Source: Streptosporangium subroseum
GTDB lineage: Bacteria > Actinomycetota > Actinomycetes > Streptosporangiales > Streptosporangiaceae
Length of the DNA stretch: 64,000 bases
Direction of reading: 5' to 3'
Assembly: GCF_900188345.1 (NCBI RefSeq)
Contig: NZ_FZOD01000004.1
Coordinates: 227,270-291,269 of the forward strand
Position numbers and translations under genes: made by a program. The notes under the pieces were generated by a model. It had not been told where the DNA came from. It ran no database searches and worked only from the letters and a program-made list of their open reading frames with translations. Shown here piece by piece: positions 19,143 through 31,347 of this stretch; position 1 is the first letter of the stretch; every line of letters begins with the position of its first letter.

Positions 19143-20330
19143 TCAGAGACCGGCGGCCGCGCGCAGGCTCTCGGCGCGGTCGGTGGACTCCCAGGAGAAG
19201 CCCTCCCGGCCGAAGTGCCCGTAGGCGGAGGTGGCCGAGTAGATCGGGCGGAGCAGGTCGAGGTCACGGATGATCGCGGCCGGGCGGAGGTCGAAGACCT
19301 TGAGCACGGCTTCCTGGATCTTCTCGGCCTCGATCTTCTCGGTGCCGAAGGTCTCCACGAACACGCCGACCGGGTGTGCCTTGCCGATGGCGTAGGCGAC
19401 CTGGACCTCGGCGCGGTCGGCCAGACCGGCGGCCACGATGTTCTTGGCGACCCAGCGCATGGCGTAGGCGGCCGAGCGGTCGACCTTGGACGGGTCCTTG
19501 CCGGAGAAGGCGCCGCCGCCGTGGCGGGCCATGCCGCCGTAGGTGTCAACGATGATCTTGCGGCCGGTCAGGCCGGCGTCGCCCATCGGGCCGCCGATCT
19601 CGAAGCGTCCGGTCGGGTTGACCAGCAGGCGGTAGCCCTCGGTGTCGATCTCCAGGTCGGCGAGCACCGGGTCGACCACGTGCTCCTTGATGTCCGGCGC
19701 GAGCATCTCCTTGAGGTCGATCTCGGCCGCGTGCTGGGTGGAGACCACCACGGTGTCGAGGCGGACCGGCTTGTCGCCGTCGTATTCGATGGTGACCTGG
19801 GTCTTGCCGTCGGGGCGCAGGTACGGAACGGTGCCGTCCTTGCGGACCTGCGACAGGCGCTCGGCGAGGCGGTGTGCCAGCTGGATCGGCAACGGCATCA
19901 GCTCGGGCGTCTCGCGGCAGGCGTAGCCGAACATCAGGCCCTGGTCGCCGGCGCCCTGACGGTCGAGCTCGTCGATGCCCTCACCCTCGCGGGCCTCATA
20001 GGCGTCGTCGACGCCCTGGGCGATGTCGGGCGACTGAGCGCCGATGGACACCGACACGCCACAGGAGGCGCCGTCGAAGCCCTTGTGGGAGGCGTCGTAG
20101 CCGATCTCGAGGATCTTTTCCCGGATCAGGCCGGGGATGTCGACGTAGGTCTCCGTCGTCACCTCTCCGGCGACGTGGACCTGACCGGTGGTGATCAGCG
20201 TCTCGACGGCGACACGACTCTTGGGATCACCCTTGAGCATGGCGTCGAGAATCGCGTCACTGATCTGGTCGGCGATCTTGTCCGGGTGGCCCTCTGTGAC
20301 CGACTCGGAGGTGAAAAGGCGACGGGACAA
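19143..20330 (-). CDS. metK: S-adenosylmethionine synthase
   Basis: Condenses methionine and ATP to S-adenosylmethionine. At 395 aa it is normal length. Signature motifs are intact: GHPDK at the N-terminus, [12 protein letters not shown] in the central domain and [19 protein letters not shown] in the C-terminal domain. The start codon is TTG at 20330, with GAGGAG 8 nt upstream supporting it. The gene lies between a strong terminator and a 313-bp upstream gap, so it probably forms its own unit. I see no SAM-riboswitch signature upstream. Confidence 0.97.
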   Translation of the reverse strand: MSRRLFTSESVTEGHPDKIADQISDAILDAMLKGDPKSRVAVETLITTGQVHVAGEVTTETYVDIPGLIREKILEIGYDASHKGFDGASCGVSVSIGAQSPDIAQGVDDAYEAREGEGIDELDRQGAGDQGLMFGYACRETPELMPLPIQLAHRLAERLSQVRKDGTVPYLRPDGKTQVTIEYDGDKPVRLDTVVVSTQHAAEIDLKEMLAPDIKEHVVDPVLADLEIDTEGYRLLVNPTGRFEIGGPMGDAGLTGRKIIVDTYGGMARHGGGAFSGKDPSKVDRSAAYAMRWVAKNIVAAGLADRAEVQVAYAIGKAHPVGVFVETFGTEKIEAEKIQEAVLKVFDLRPAAIIRDLDLLRPIYSATSAYGHFGREGFSWESTDRAESLRAAAGL

Positions 20331-20643
20331 GTCAGTGGCTCCTCATGCAGCGGCTGCTGGCGTCTGGGGGCTCTGGCGTCGACAGGACACCAGTAGCGCT
20401 TCGCCGAAGTCTAGCCCCACCTGGAGTGGCGTCGCGAAACCATCTCGTATCCGGCTATCGCGTGTCGGTCCGCCTCGATGGGAGGCAGCGACCGGACAAT
20501 CAGGTCTTCACCTGGAGCTATCTTATCAAATCGAGTACGTCCTGATCAGGGAGAAAGCCCCTGAATCAACTTCGCCGGAACCTTCGTCAGAGCCTCTGTC
20601 AGAGGGTGAGGCCCGGCCCGAGGCCGAAGAGACCGAGCGCTCG
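20331..20643. other. 313-bp gap upstream of metK
   Basis: It should hold the metK promoter (minus strand) and the end of the 20644 transcript. I see small inverted repeats, including the self-complementary CCTGATCAGG, but no SAM-riboswitch core and no credible coding frame. Confidence 0.5.
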
Positions 20644-21039
20644 TCAGAGGTGGGGAAGCGGGTCCGGGGGCAGCGTCTCGGGCGCGAACACCTCGGCGTC
20701 GGCGGCACAGATCACCGCCACGTACTCCTCGTCGACCTTGAACACCATGCCTCCCAACTCGATGGCCGCGCCCGCGGAGAACTCCACCGGGCCGAGCCGG
20801 GTCCGCCGGGAATGGGTGGCGTAGACCGCGGTCGGCAGGATCCGGTCGGAGAACGCGGTGGAGAGCGGGGAGAGTGTGGGCAGCGTGGACAGCACGCAGA
20901 TGGAGCGGTCGGTGATCGCGATCAGAAAGGACGCCGTCTCCGGGGAGCTCGCCGACGTCGCGGGCAGAAGGTAGCGCAGGTCTTCCCCGGGAGGGAGCAG
21001 CGCGCGGCAACGAGCTCTGACAGCGGCGGGAACCGGCAT
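20644..21039 (-). CDS. Small conserved protein of unknown function (131 aa)
   Basis: Not recognised as a named family. The ATG at 21039 is chosen because GGGAGGG lies 8 nt upstream; longer versions of the frame run into coaBC. The protein begins MPVPAAVRARCRALLPPGE and has alternating hydrophobic strands (FLIAITDRSICVLS, AIELGGMVFKVDEEYVAVIC) that suggest a small beta-rich, PH-like fold. There is no signal peptide or membrane helix. It lies 88 bp after coaBC on the same strand and may be cotranscribed with it. Confidence 0.75.
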   Translation of the reverse strand: MPVPAAVRARCRALLPPGEDLRYLLPATSASSPETASFLIAITDRSICVLSTLPTLSPLSTAFSDRILPTAVYATHSRRTRLGPVEFSAGAAIELGGMVFKVDEEYVAVICAADAEVFAPETLPPDPLPHL

Positions 21040-21127
21040 GGTCAAATCCCTCCCTACTGCAACGTTCCAGGTCATCTCGGACGCAGTATCCGTCGAGAGA
21101 AGATCCCGGGCAAGCAGATCAGGCAGA

Positions 21128-22348
21128 TCAGAGAAGACGTGCGGCCACGAGATCCCAGACCACGTCGGCGAGCGCCTCCTTGGGACCGCGCGGGATGTCC
21201 ACCTGGTCACCGTCCGCGACCAGGACCACCGCCGCGTTGTCCGGGGTGCCGAAGGCGAGGTTTTCGCCGACCTGGTTGACGACGAGCAGGTCACAGCCCT
21301 TGCGGGCGAGTTTGGCCCGCCCGTTGGCGAGGACGTCGTCGGTCTCGGCCGCGAACCCCACGATCACCTGCGGGTACGGCTTGAGCCCCTCGCGGCGGCG
21401 CTCGCCCAGCTCGGCAAGGACGTCTGGATTTTTCACCAGATGAATTGAGTCGGGCTCCGCCGAGGTCTTCTTGATCTTCGACCCGCTCTGCGCCGAGGGC
21501 CGGAAGTCGGCGACGGCGGCGGCCATGACCACGGCGTCGGCGCCCTCCACCGCGTCCAGCACCGCGGCCCGCAACTCCAGGGCCGACTCCACCCGGACCA
21601 TCCTGGCGCCGGCCGGATCGGGCAGGGCCACGTTGGCGGCCACCAGCGTGACCTCGGCGCCTCTGGCGAGCGCCGTGCGGGCCAGCGCGTAGCCCTGGAG
21701 ACCGGAGGAGCGGTTGCCGATGAAACGGACCGGATCGATGGCCTCGCGGGTGCCACCGGCGGAGATCACCAGGCGGCGGCCCGCCAGATCCGCGGCACGC
21801 CCGGTGAGGATCCGCCGGCAGACCTCGAAGATCTCTTTGGGGTCCGGCAGCCGGCCCGGACCCGTGTCGGCGCCGGTCAGGCGGCCCACGGCGGGATCGA
21901 TGACGATCGCGCCGCGTTCGCGGAGCGTGGCGACGTTCGCCCGGGTCGCGGGGTGCTCCCACATCTCGGTGTGCATCGCCGGGGCGAACACCACCGGGCA
22001 CCGCGCGGTGAGCAGGGTGTTGGTGAGCAGGTCGCCCGCCAGGCCGTGGGCGGCCTTGGCGAGCAGGTCGGCGGTGGCCGGTGCGACCACCACCAGGTCG
22101 GCGCCCTGCCCGATCCGGACGTGGGGCACCTCGTGCACGGACTCCCAGACGTCGGTCGTCACCGGGTTGCCGGAGAGGGCCGCCCAGGTCGGCTCGCCGA
22201 CGAAGCGGAGCGCCTCCCTCGTCGGCACGACGCGGACGTCGTGACCGGACTCGGTGAAGAGGCGGAGCAGCTCGCACGCCTTGTAGGCGGCGATGCCCGC
22301 GCTCACCCCGAGGACGACACCGGGTTTGCGACCGTCAGGCGTCGGCAC
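21128..22348 (-). CDS. coaBC: Bifunctional phosphopantothenoylcysteine decarboxylase / phosphopantothenate-cysteine ligase
   Basis: Carries out two steps of coenzyme A synthesis. The CoaC flavodomain (about residues 1-190) has the active-site His in VPHVRIGQ, the flavin-binding APATADLLAK segment and the substrate motif PAMHTEMWEHPAT, in the form with His that I associate with actinobacteria. The CoaB domain (about 190-406) begins with VISAGGTREAIDPVRFI and includes KIKK and the late NQVGENLAFG segment. The 406-aa length is normal. It starts 7 nt after rpoZ in the gmk-rpoZ-coaBC order typical of actinobacteria. Confidence 0.96.
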   Translation of the reverse strand: MPTPDGRKPGVVLGVSAGIAAYKACELLRLFTESGHDVRVVPTREALRFVGEPTWAALSGNPVTTDVWESVHEVPHVRIGQGADLVVVAPATADLLAKAAHGLAGDLLTNTLLTARCPVVFAPAMHTEMWEHPATRANVATLRERGAIVIDPAVGRLTGADTGPGRLPDPKEIFEVCRRILTGRAADLAGRRLVISAGGTREAIDPVRFIGNRSSGLQGYALARTALARGAEVTLVAANVALPDPAGARMVRVESALELRAAVLDAVEGADAVVMAAAVADFRPSAQSGSKIKKTSAEPDSIHLVKNPDVLAELGERRREGLKPYPQVIVGFAAETDDVLANGRAKLARKGCDLLVVNQVGENLAFGTPDNAAVVLVADGDQVDIPRGPKEALADVVWDLVAARLL

Positions 22349-22355
22349 GGGGGGA

Positions 22356-22619
22356 CTAGCCCTCGATCGGCTCGGAGGTGAGCAGACCCTCGCTGACCTC
22401 GCGCAGCGCGATGGACAGCGGCTTCTCCTGGGCGTGGGTCTCCACGAGCGGGCCGACGTATTCCAGCAGGCCCTCGCCGAGCTGGGAATAGTAGGCGTTG
22501 ATCTGACGCGCCCGCTTGGAGCCGAAGATCACAAGGCTGTACTTGCTGTCGACGATGTCGAGCAGCGCGTCGATCGACGGGTTGGTGATGCCTTCGGAAT
22601 AGGCGGCGCTGGTTGCCAC
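22356..22619 (-). CDS. rpoZ: DNA-directed RNA polymerase omega subunit
   Basis: Small subunit that helps beta-prime fold and assemble into RNA polymerase. At 87 aa, it has the family segments [19 protein letters not shown] and [11 protein letters not shown], the latter being the conserved core of omega. The C-terminal part ([14 protein letters not shown]) resembles mycobacterial omega. It lies 12 nt after gmk and 7 nt before coaBC on the same strand, so the three are probably cotranscribed. Confidence 0.96.
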   Translation of the reverse strand: MATSAAYSEGITNPSIDALLDIVDSKYSLVIFGSKRARQINAYYSQLGEGLLEYVGPLVETHAQEKPLSIALREVSEGLLTSEPIEG

Positions 22620-22631
22620 GTTGTGTTTCCC

Positions 22632-23339
22632 CTAGCTAGGTGAACGTCCGGGGCGTGAGGCCTCGGGAGCATCAGCCAACAAGGCTATCAGCCGATGACA
22701 CACATCCTGGACGGATGTGTTGACCAGAGTCAGGTCGAACTCCTGCTCGGCCGCCATCTCGATCCGGCCCGCGGCGAGACGGCGCGCGATGACGTCCTCG
22801 GGCTCCGTGCCGCGGCCGCGCAGGCGCTTCTCCAGCTCCTCCCAGGTCGGGGGGGCCAGGAAGATCAGGATTGCCTCCGGCATGGTCGCACGGACCTGCC
22901 GGGCGCCCTGCAGGTCGATCTCCAGCAGCGTGGGCACCCCGGCGGCGAGCTTGGAGAGCACCGGACCCCGCGGCGTGCCGTACTTGTTGCCGGCGAACTC
23001 GGCCCACTCCAGCAACTCGCCGGAGGCGGCGAGGCGATCGAACTCCGCCTCGTCGGCGAAGAAGTATTCGACCCCGTGGACCTCACCGGGGCGGGGTTTC
23101 CTGGTGGTCACCGAGACCGACAGCCACACCTCGGGGTGTGCCCGCCGAAGCTCGGCGACGACCGTGGACTTGCCTACGCCCGACGGCCCGGAGAGGACCG
23201 TGAGGCGGTTGCCTGTCGGAAGTCCGGCGAAGGCTCGCGCCTTCTCCGGACTCCCGGCAGGGGATGTGGCGCGACCGGACCCGCTCTTCGCGGTTGCCTC
23301 CGGAGCCCGACTCGCATCGGGCCACGACGTTCCGGTCAC
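22632..23339 (-). CDS. gmk: Guanylate kinase
   Basis: Phosphorylates GMP to GDP. The P-loop GPSGVGKS lies at about residues 51-58, followed by the GMP-binding segments [19 protein letters not shown] and [13 protein letters not shown] and the lid region [15 protein letters not shown]. At 235 aa it is longer than the usual ~205, owing to about 45 N-terminal residues rich in Ala, Ser and Gly. An internal start nearer the P-loop is possible, but no better ribosome binding site stands out. It leads gmk-rpoZ-coaBC, 63 bp after mihF. Confidence 0.94.
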   Translation of the reverse strand: MTGTSWPDASRAPEATAKSGSGRATSPAGSPEKARAFAGLPTGNRLTVLSGPSGVGKSTVVAELRRAHPEVWLSVSVTTRKPRPGEVHGVEYFFADEAEFDRLAASGELLEWAEFAGNKYGTPRGPVLSKLAAGVPTLLEIDLQGARQVRATMPEAILIFLAPPTWEELEKRLRGRGTEPEDVIARRLAAGRIEMAAEQEFDLTLVNTSVQDVCHRLIALLADAPEASRPGRSPS

Positions 23340-23361
23340 TCCAAACCCCCCGTGTTGCCTT

Positions 23362-23377
23362 CCCCGCGGATGCGGGG
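23362..23377 (-). terminator. Hairpin between mihF and gmk
   Basis: CCCCGC / GCGGGG closes on a 4-nt loop in the 63-bp gap after mihF. It could reduce read-through into gmk. It superficially resembles the stem of type I-E CRISPR repeats but is a single copy. Confidence 0.4.
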
Positions 23378-23402
23378 TGAATGTGTTCGTACTGAACCGA
23401 GA

Positions 23403-23726
23403 TTAGCTCTCGGCCCCGCCGAACTCACGCTCGAGCGCAGCTCGCTGGTTGGTACCGAGACCCCGCACGCGGCGAGAATCTGCGATGCCAAGCCGCTCCA
23501 TGAGCTGCTTGGCGCGGACCTTGCCCACGCCGGGAAGCGACTCCAGAAGAGCCGAAACCTTCATCTTGCCGATGACGTCGTCGGCCTGCCCGTCTTTGAG
23601 CACCTCAGTCAGAGAGACCGCACCGTGCTTCAGGCGGTTTTTCACCTCGGCACGCTCTTTTCGTGCCTTCGCAGCCTTCTCTAGGGCTGCGGCGCGCTGC
23701 TCAGGGGTAAGGGGAGGAAGAGCCAC
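23403..23726 (-). CDS. mihF: Integration host factor, actinobacterial type (mIHF)
   Basis: Nucleoid-associated DNA-binding protein of 107 aa, needed in mycobacteria and important for development in streptomycetes. It has the basic N-terminal helix (ALEKAAKARKERAEVKNRLK) and the helix-hairpin-helix-like DNA-binding part LLESLPGVGKVRAKQLMERL. The GTG start has GAGGTGA upstream. It sits between gmk and pyrF, its usual actinobacterial place. A promoter-like pair lies about 50 bp upstream, in line with separate high expression. Confidence 0.96.
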   Translation of the reverse strand: MALPPLTPEQRAAALEKAAKARKERAEVKNRLKHGAVSLTEVLKDGQADDVIGKMKVSALLESLPGVGKVRAKQLMERLGIADSRRVRGLGTNQRAALEREFGGAES

Positions 23727-23772
23727 GCCGGGTCACCTCGAATTTCCTGTCGATGTACTCGGACGGGAAGGG

Positions 23773-23801
23773 AAACTAGCTGGTCATGGCGCTTCAAGCA
23801 A
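23773..23801 (-). promoter_or_regulatory. Putative mihF promoter
   Basis: On the minus strand TTGCTT (23796-23801) and TAGTTT (23773-23778) are spaced by 17 nt. The surrounding region is AT-richer than its neighbours. A TTGACG six bases upstream gives an alternative -35 but with a 23-nt spacer, which is too long. Confidence 0.45.
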
Positions 23802-23875
23802 CGTCAAGGCCACTTTCTTCCTTGAGAAAATCTACTTCGTGACTTTGTGTAATCATGCCGTCGCGTTCTGTCTAC

Positions 23876-23901
23876 GAAACTGCGCTCAGCGCCGCGTTTT
23901 C
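23876..23901 (-). terminator. Imperfect hairpin after pyrF
   Basis: On the minus strand GAAAAC-GCG-GCGC, a short loop, then GCGC and GTTTC pair with one interruption, 10 nt past the pyrF stop. It is a plausible terminator separating pyrF from mihF. Confidence 0.4.
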
Positions 23902-23911
23902 AGGGGTTGGA

Positions 23912-24625
23912 TCATGATCGCCGTCCGGTGGCCGCGGAGGTGCGCCGGAGCGACGCGGCGATCCCCGCGGCCGTCGCGCCGGGGTCGGCGGAGCCGGTGA
24001 TCGGGCGGCCGATCACGAGAAGATCCGCCCCGTCGGCGAAAGCCTGCTCGGGAGTCGCTACTCTTACCTGATCCTGGCTCGCGGTGCCGACGGGGCGGAC
24101 ACCGGGAATGATCAGGGTGATGTCCGGCCCGACCTCCGCGCGCACCGTGGTGATCTCATGCGGCGAGCAGACGAGGGCCTGGGCGCCCGCGCCGACGGCC
24201 ATGACCGCCAGGCGGCGCACGGCGTCACTCGCGGGACCGTTCACCCCGATCCGCTCCAGGTCGGCCTCGGAGAGCGATGTGAGAAGTGTCACCGCCGCGA
24301 TCTGGGTGTTGGGCAGGGCGTTCACCGCCGCCTCGATCATCGCGGGGCCCCCGGTCGCGTGGACGGTCAGGATGGCGGGTTTGAGCCGGGCCACGGCGCC
24401 GGCCGCGCCCGCGACGGTGTTCGGGATGTCATGGAGCTTCAGGTCCAGGAACAACCGCACGCCGCTCGCACCGCGGATCGAGGCGATCACGTCGGGACCG
24501 TAGCGGAGATAGAGTTCGAGCCCGACCTTGACCGTGCTGACGTGGGGCGTCACCAGGCTCGCCCAGCGGGCCGCGGTCTCGAGGTCCGGGGCGTCCAGGG
24601 CGACGGCGATGGGCGCGGGCGTCAT
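23912..24625 (-). CDS. pyrF: Orotidine 5'-phosphate decarboxylase
   Basis: Decarboxylates OMP to UMP, the last step of de novo UMP synthesis. The ATG at 24625 (237 aa) begins MTPAPIAVALDAPDLETA, as in family members; the open frame upstream is not coding. The catalytic motif is visible as LDLKLHDIPNTV, followed by LTVHATGG, and the phosphate-binding region near the C-terminus includes VIGRPITGS. It is separated from pyrD by 241 bp and a hairpin, so its expression may not simply follow the pyrimidine operon. Confidence 0.95.
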   Translation of the reverse strand: MTPAPIAVALDAPDLETAARWASLVTPHVSTVKVGLELYLRYGPDVIASIRGASGVRLFLDLKLHDIPNTVAGAAGAVARLKPAILTVHATGGPAMIEAAVNALPNTQIAAVTLLTSLSEADLERIGVNGPASDAVRRLAVMAVGAGAQALVCSPHEITTVRAEVGPDITLIIPGVRPVGTASQDQVRVATPEQAFADGADLLVIGRPITGSADPGATAAGIAASLRRTSAATGRRS

Positions 24626-24837
24626 CGGGGGTCCGCCGGGATGCTCCGGTCTTCGAGCCGGTGAGGAGTGGCGTTCATCGGAATCTGTGAGTTCCTTTCG
24701 CTGGTCTGGGTCCGTCGGTGGCATGGGCCGAGCCGTCGGCGTGTCTGACGGCTCTGAGGCACGAGGTGGCTGCGCGGGGAGGCCTCCGGCCGTAGGGCGG
24801 GGCCTGCGAACCGCGAACCATCCGGCCTCGGCCGGGT

Positions 24838-24860
24838 CTCCCGGCCCGCGGGGCCGGGAG
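24838..24860 (-). terminator. Hairpin terminator after pyrD
   Basis: CTCCCGGCCC / GGGCCGGGAG is a perfect 10-bp stem on a GCG loop, starting 7 nt after the pyrD stop. The remaining ~210 bp before pyrF show no clear promoter. Confidence 0.7.
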
Positions 24861-24866
24861 GGATGT

Positions 24867-25841
24867 CTAAAGAGAGCTCTCCTCCAGATCCGTTCGATGC
24901 CGGGTGGCCGCCCCCGGCGGGCGATGGGCCAGCCCGACCGCGTCCGCCAGCCGGTGGAACCCCCGGGCGGCCAGGAGCTCCTCCAGCTCGCGCAGGATGC
25001 GCAGGCAGGCATATGGGTCGTGGAACAGCGCCGTGCCCACAGCGACGACGCAGGCGCCCGCGAGGATGAGCTCGAAGGCGTCCCTGCCGGTCAGCACGCC
25101 GCCCATGCCGATGACGGGCACGCTGGGCAGGGCGGCGTGGACCTGCCACACGCAGCGTACGGCCAGCGGCCGGATGGCGGGGCCCGACAGGCCGCCGGTG
25201 ACCGCCGCGAGCGAGGGACGCATGGCCTCGGTGTCGATGCTCATGCCGAGCGGGTTGTTGATCATCGAGAGCGCGTCGGCGCCGGCGTCCACGCATGCGC
25301 GGGCGACGCTCACGATGTCCATCACGTCCGGGGAGAGCTTGGCCACCACCGGCACGTCGTAGCGCATCACCGAACGCACCGAGGCGATCACCTCGGCCGA
25401 GGCCGCGCCGTCGCGGGCGAAGACCCGGCCCCGGTCCTCGATGTTGGGGCAGGACAGGTTGACCTCCACCGCGCTGACGCCGGGGGCGTCGGTGAGCCTG
25501 CGGGCGAGCGCGGTGTACTCGGCCACGGTGCCGCCGGCGATGGACACCACGGTCTTGACGCCCCGCTGGTCCAGCCAGGGCAGCTCGCGCTCCAGGAAGG
25601 CGTCCACGCCGGGCCCCTGGAGCCCGATGGCGTTGAGCATGCCCGAGGGGGTCTCCGCCATCCTGGGGGTCGGCCGGCCCGCCCTGGGGGCCATCGTGAT
25701 CGACCGGGTGGTCAGCGCGCCGATCCGGCCCAGGTCGAAGAACTGGGAGAGCTCGGAGCCCGATGCCGCGCACCCCGCCGCCGTGGTGATCGGATTGATC
25801 AGTTCCACGTGCCCGAGGTACGTCCGCATGTCAACCGGCAT
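24867..25841 (-). CDS. pyrD: Dihydroorotate dehydrogenase catalytic subunit (class 1B)
   Basis: Oxidises dihydroorotate to orotate. The catalytic base of class 1 enzymes is a Cys, seen in the FMN-barrel segment VNLSCPN; MINNPLGMSIDT and GMGGVLTGRDAFELILAGA are also typical. The preceding gene encodes PyrK, the partner that passes electrons to NAD+, which fits class 1B. The start at 25841 (324 aa) overlaps pyrK by 11 bp and has GGGGGA 6 nt upstream; ATG at 25829 or GTG at 25856 are alternatives. A low-complexity C-terminal tail follows the barrel. Confidence 0.93.
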   Translation of the reverse strand: MPVDMRTYLGHVELINPITTAAGCAASGSELSQFFDLGRIGALTTRSITMAPRAGRPTPRMAETPSGMLNAIGLQGPGVDAFLERELPWLDQRGVKTVVSIAGGTVAEYTALARRLTDAPGVSAVEVNLSCPNIEDRGRVFARDGAASAEVIASVRSVMRYDVPVVAKLSPDVMDIVSVARACVDAGADALSMINNPLGMSIDTEAMRPSLAAVTGGLSGPAIRPLAVRCVWQVHAALPSVPVIGMGGVLTGRDAFELILAGACVVAVGTALFHDPYACLRILRELEELLAARGFHRLADAVGLAHRPPGAATRHRTDLEESSL

Positions 25842-26706
25842 TCCGTGTTCCCCCACCGGGCGCTCCCAGCGCGTCGAACGGGATCGTTCCCACGTCGTCG
25901 AAGCGGACGCGCTCGCCCCGGAAGACCGGTCCTTCGACGCACGAGCGCACCATCCGGGTTACACCGTCGTCTCCGATGACCGGGAGAACGCAGGTCATGC
26001 AGACGCCGGTCCCGCACGCCATCTGCTCCTCCACGGCCACCTGGACGGGAATGTCGAACTCGACCGCCACCGCGGTGACGCCGCGCAGCATCGGCATCGG
26101 GCCGCAGGCGTAGACCGCGTCGGCCCGGACGTCGGCGATCACACCGGGCAGCACGTCGGTCACCCGGCCGCGCATGCCCACGGATCCGTCCTCGGTGGTC
26201 AGCGTGGTGGTCTCCCCCATCCTCCTGGCGCGCAGGGCGCCGAACACCCGGTCGGCCGAGATCGCGCCGAGCACGAAGTCGACGCGGCAGCCGCGCTGCT
26301 GGAGGGCGTCGGCCACGGGGAACAGCGTCGCCGAGCCGTACTCCCCTCCGACCAGGACGCAGGTCACCGGGTCCCGCGGCAGCGGGAACGGGCGGCCGAG
26401 CGGGCCGACCAGGTCCAGGGTGTCACGGGCGCGGCGCTCGGCCAGCCAGGCCGTACCGGGGCCTCGCACGGTGAAGACGAACTCCACCGTGCCGCCGTAG
26501 TCGGGTTTGACGTCGTGGACGGAGAAGGCGCGGCGCGTCAGCATCGACGTCTGGGCCCCGCCGACGGCCACTCCCACGAAGTGGCCCGGCCGGAACCGCT
26601 CGGCGATGCCGGGCGCCACCACGGTCAGCGCATGGTAGGCGTCGACCCGGCGCGTCGTCAGCACCGTGCCCGTCACCTGTACCGGAGTAACAGGCGTCTC
26701 CCTCAC
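25831..26706 (-). CDS. pyrK: Dihydroorotate dehydrogenase electron transfer subunit (PyrK)
   Basis: FAD and [2Fe-2S] protein that pairs with class 1B PyrD and transfers electrons to NAD+. At 291 aa, it has an N-terminal FAD domain (TRRAFSVHDV), an NAD-binding domain (VTCVLVGGEYGSATLF and AVYACGPMPML) and the C-terminal iron-sulphur motif ACGTGVCMTC followed by RSCVEGPVF, giving four cysteine ligands from about residue 226 to 246. It overlaps pyrD and lies 43 bp after carB. Confidence 0.95.
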   Translation of the reverse strand: MRETPVTPVQVTGTVLTTRRVDAYHALTVVAPGIAERFRPGHFVGVAVGGAQTSMLTRRAFSVHDVKPDYGGTVEFVFTVRGPGTAWLAERRARDTLDLVGPLGRPFPLPRDPVTCVLVGGEYGSATLFPVADALQQRGCRVDFVLGAISADRVFGALRARRMGETTTLTTEDGSVGMRGRVTDVLPGVIADVRADAVYACGPMPMLRGVTAVAVEFDIPVQVAVEEQMACGTGVCMTCVLPVIGDDGVTRMVRSCVEGPVFRGERVRFDDVGTIPFDALGAPGGGTRNAG

Positions 26707-26749
26707 CTCCGCTTAAGGCATCGACCCCACAGGGGAGCGAACCCTCCCC

Positions 26750-30038
<3,289 letters not shown>

Positions 30039-30046
<8 letters not shown>

Positions 30047-31226
30047 CCTTGCTTCCCTTCGTGTTCGTGGTCACGCTCGGCCTCTCGTGCACCGCGCCGG
30101 CCACTTCGATCCCTGTTCCCCGCGCCTGTTCCATCAATGCGCAGAAGTCGTCGAACAGACCCGCGGAGTCGTGCGGGCCGGCCGCGGCCTCGGGGTGGTA
30201 CTGGACGCTGTAGGCCGGGCGGTCGATCAGGCGCAGACCCTCGACGCAGTCGTCGTTGAGGTTGACGTGGCTGACCTCCGCCGGGCCGTACGACGTGTCG
30301 AAGGGTCCCTCCAGGGGAGCCTGTACGGCGAAGCCGTGGTTGTGCGCGGAGATCTCCACCTTGCCGGTGCGCCGGTCCTGGACCGGCTGGTTGACCCCGC
30401 GGTGGCCGTAGCGCAGCTTGTAGGTGCCCAGGCCCAGGGCCCGGCCGAAGATCTGGTTGCCGAAGCAGATGCCGAAGAACGGGATGCCCGCGTCCAGGAC
30501 CCCTCGAAGCGCTTCGACCGGCCCGTCCGCGGTGGCGGGGTCGCCGGGGCCGTTGGAGAAGAAGACGCCGTCCGGGTCGAGCGCGAGGATCTCCCCGGCG
30601 GTGGTGGTGGCCGGCAGGACGTGCACCTCGCAGCCGCGCTCGGCCATCCGGTGCGGGGTCATCGACTTGATGCCGAGGTCGACGGCGACCACGGTGAAGC
30701 GCTTCTCCCCGATCGCGGCGACGACGTAGGGCTCCTTCGTGGAGACCTGCTGCGCCAGGTCCGCGCCCTCCATGCCGGGGCTGCGAAGGACCCGTTCCAG
30801 GAGCTCCTCGACCGGGGCGAGCGCCGCGCCGGAGAAGACCCCGGCGCGCATGGCGCCCCTCTCGCGCAGGTGCCGGGTGAGGGCGCGGGTGCCGGGGATG
30901 GCGATGCCGACGACGCCCTGCTCCTTGAGGTAGTCGTCCAGGGAGCGGCCCGCGCGCCAGCTGGAGAAGACGCGGGCGGGCTCGCGGACCACGTAGCCGG
31001 AGACCCAGATCCGCGAGGACTCCGGGTCCTCGTCGTTGATCCCGGTGTTGCCGATGTGCGGCGCGGTCATCGCGACGATCTGGCGGTGGTAGGAGGGATC
31101 GGTCAGGGTTTCCTGGTATCCGGTCATCCCCGTGTTGAAGACCATCTCGCCGAAGGTCTCGCCCTCGGCGCCGTAGGGGATCCCGTGGAAGACACGTCCG
31201 TCTTCCAGCACTAGCACTGCGGTCAC
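30039..31226 (-). CDS. carA: Carbamoyl-phosphate synthase small subunit
   Basis: Glutamine amidotransferase subunit that feeds ammonia to CarB. At 395 aa, it has the N-terminal small-subunit domain ([19 protein letters not shown]) and a C-terminal class I glutaminase. The catalytic Cys is in FFGICFGNQ near residue 257, and the His-x-Glu pair is in [11 protein letters not shown]. It overlaps carB by 8 bp. The 121-bp gap to pyrC is too small for the membrane-protein gene that some mycobacteria carry at this place. Confidence 0.97.
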
Positions 31227-31347
31227 TCAAACACCCCGATCATCTCGGTCATTGCTCCGCAAAGTATGAAATATCCGATGTTCTGGAGGAGCGTCCCTCC
31301 ACGATGTGGGACACGCCCACCCGGCGGCCGCGGCGTTGTCGGAGGCG

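Noticed and set aside
20331..20643. Possible SAM riboswitch upstream of metK
   Set aside because: I checked the minus-strand leader for SAM-I and SAM-IV conserved cores and saw none; only small unrelated dyads are present.
23362..23377. CRISPR-like repeat CCCCGC-ggat-GCGGGG flanked by TT and TG
   Set aside because: It resembles the stem of type I-E repeats, but it occurs once, with no spacers or cas genes; better read as a small hairpin after mihF.
24622..25773. 383-codon frame overlapping pyrD and the pyrF upstream gap
   Set aside because: Frame-shifted shadow of pyrD running on into intergenic sequence; low-complexity Arg/Gly/Ala translation.
31227..31347. Possible small gene between carA and pyrC
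   Set aside because: Some actinobacteria have a membrane-protein gene here, but 121 bp contains no credible frame.
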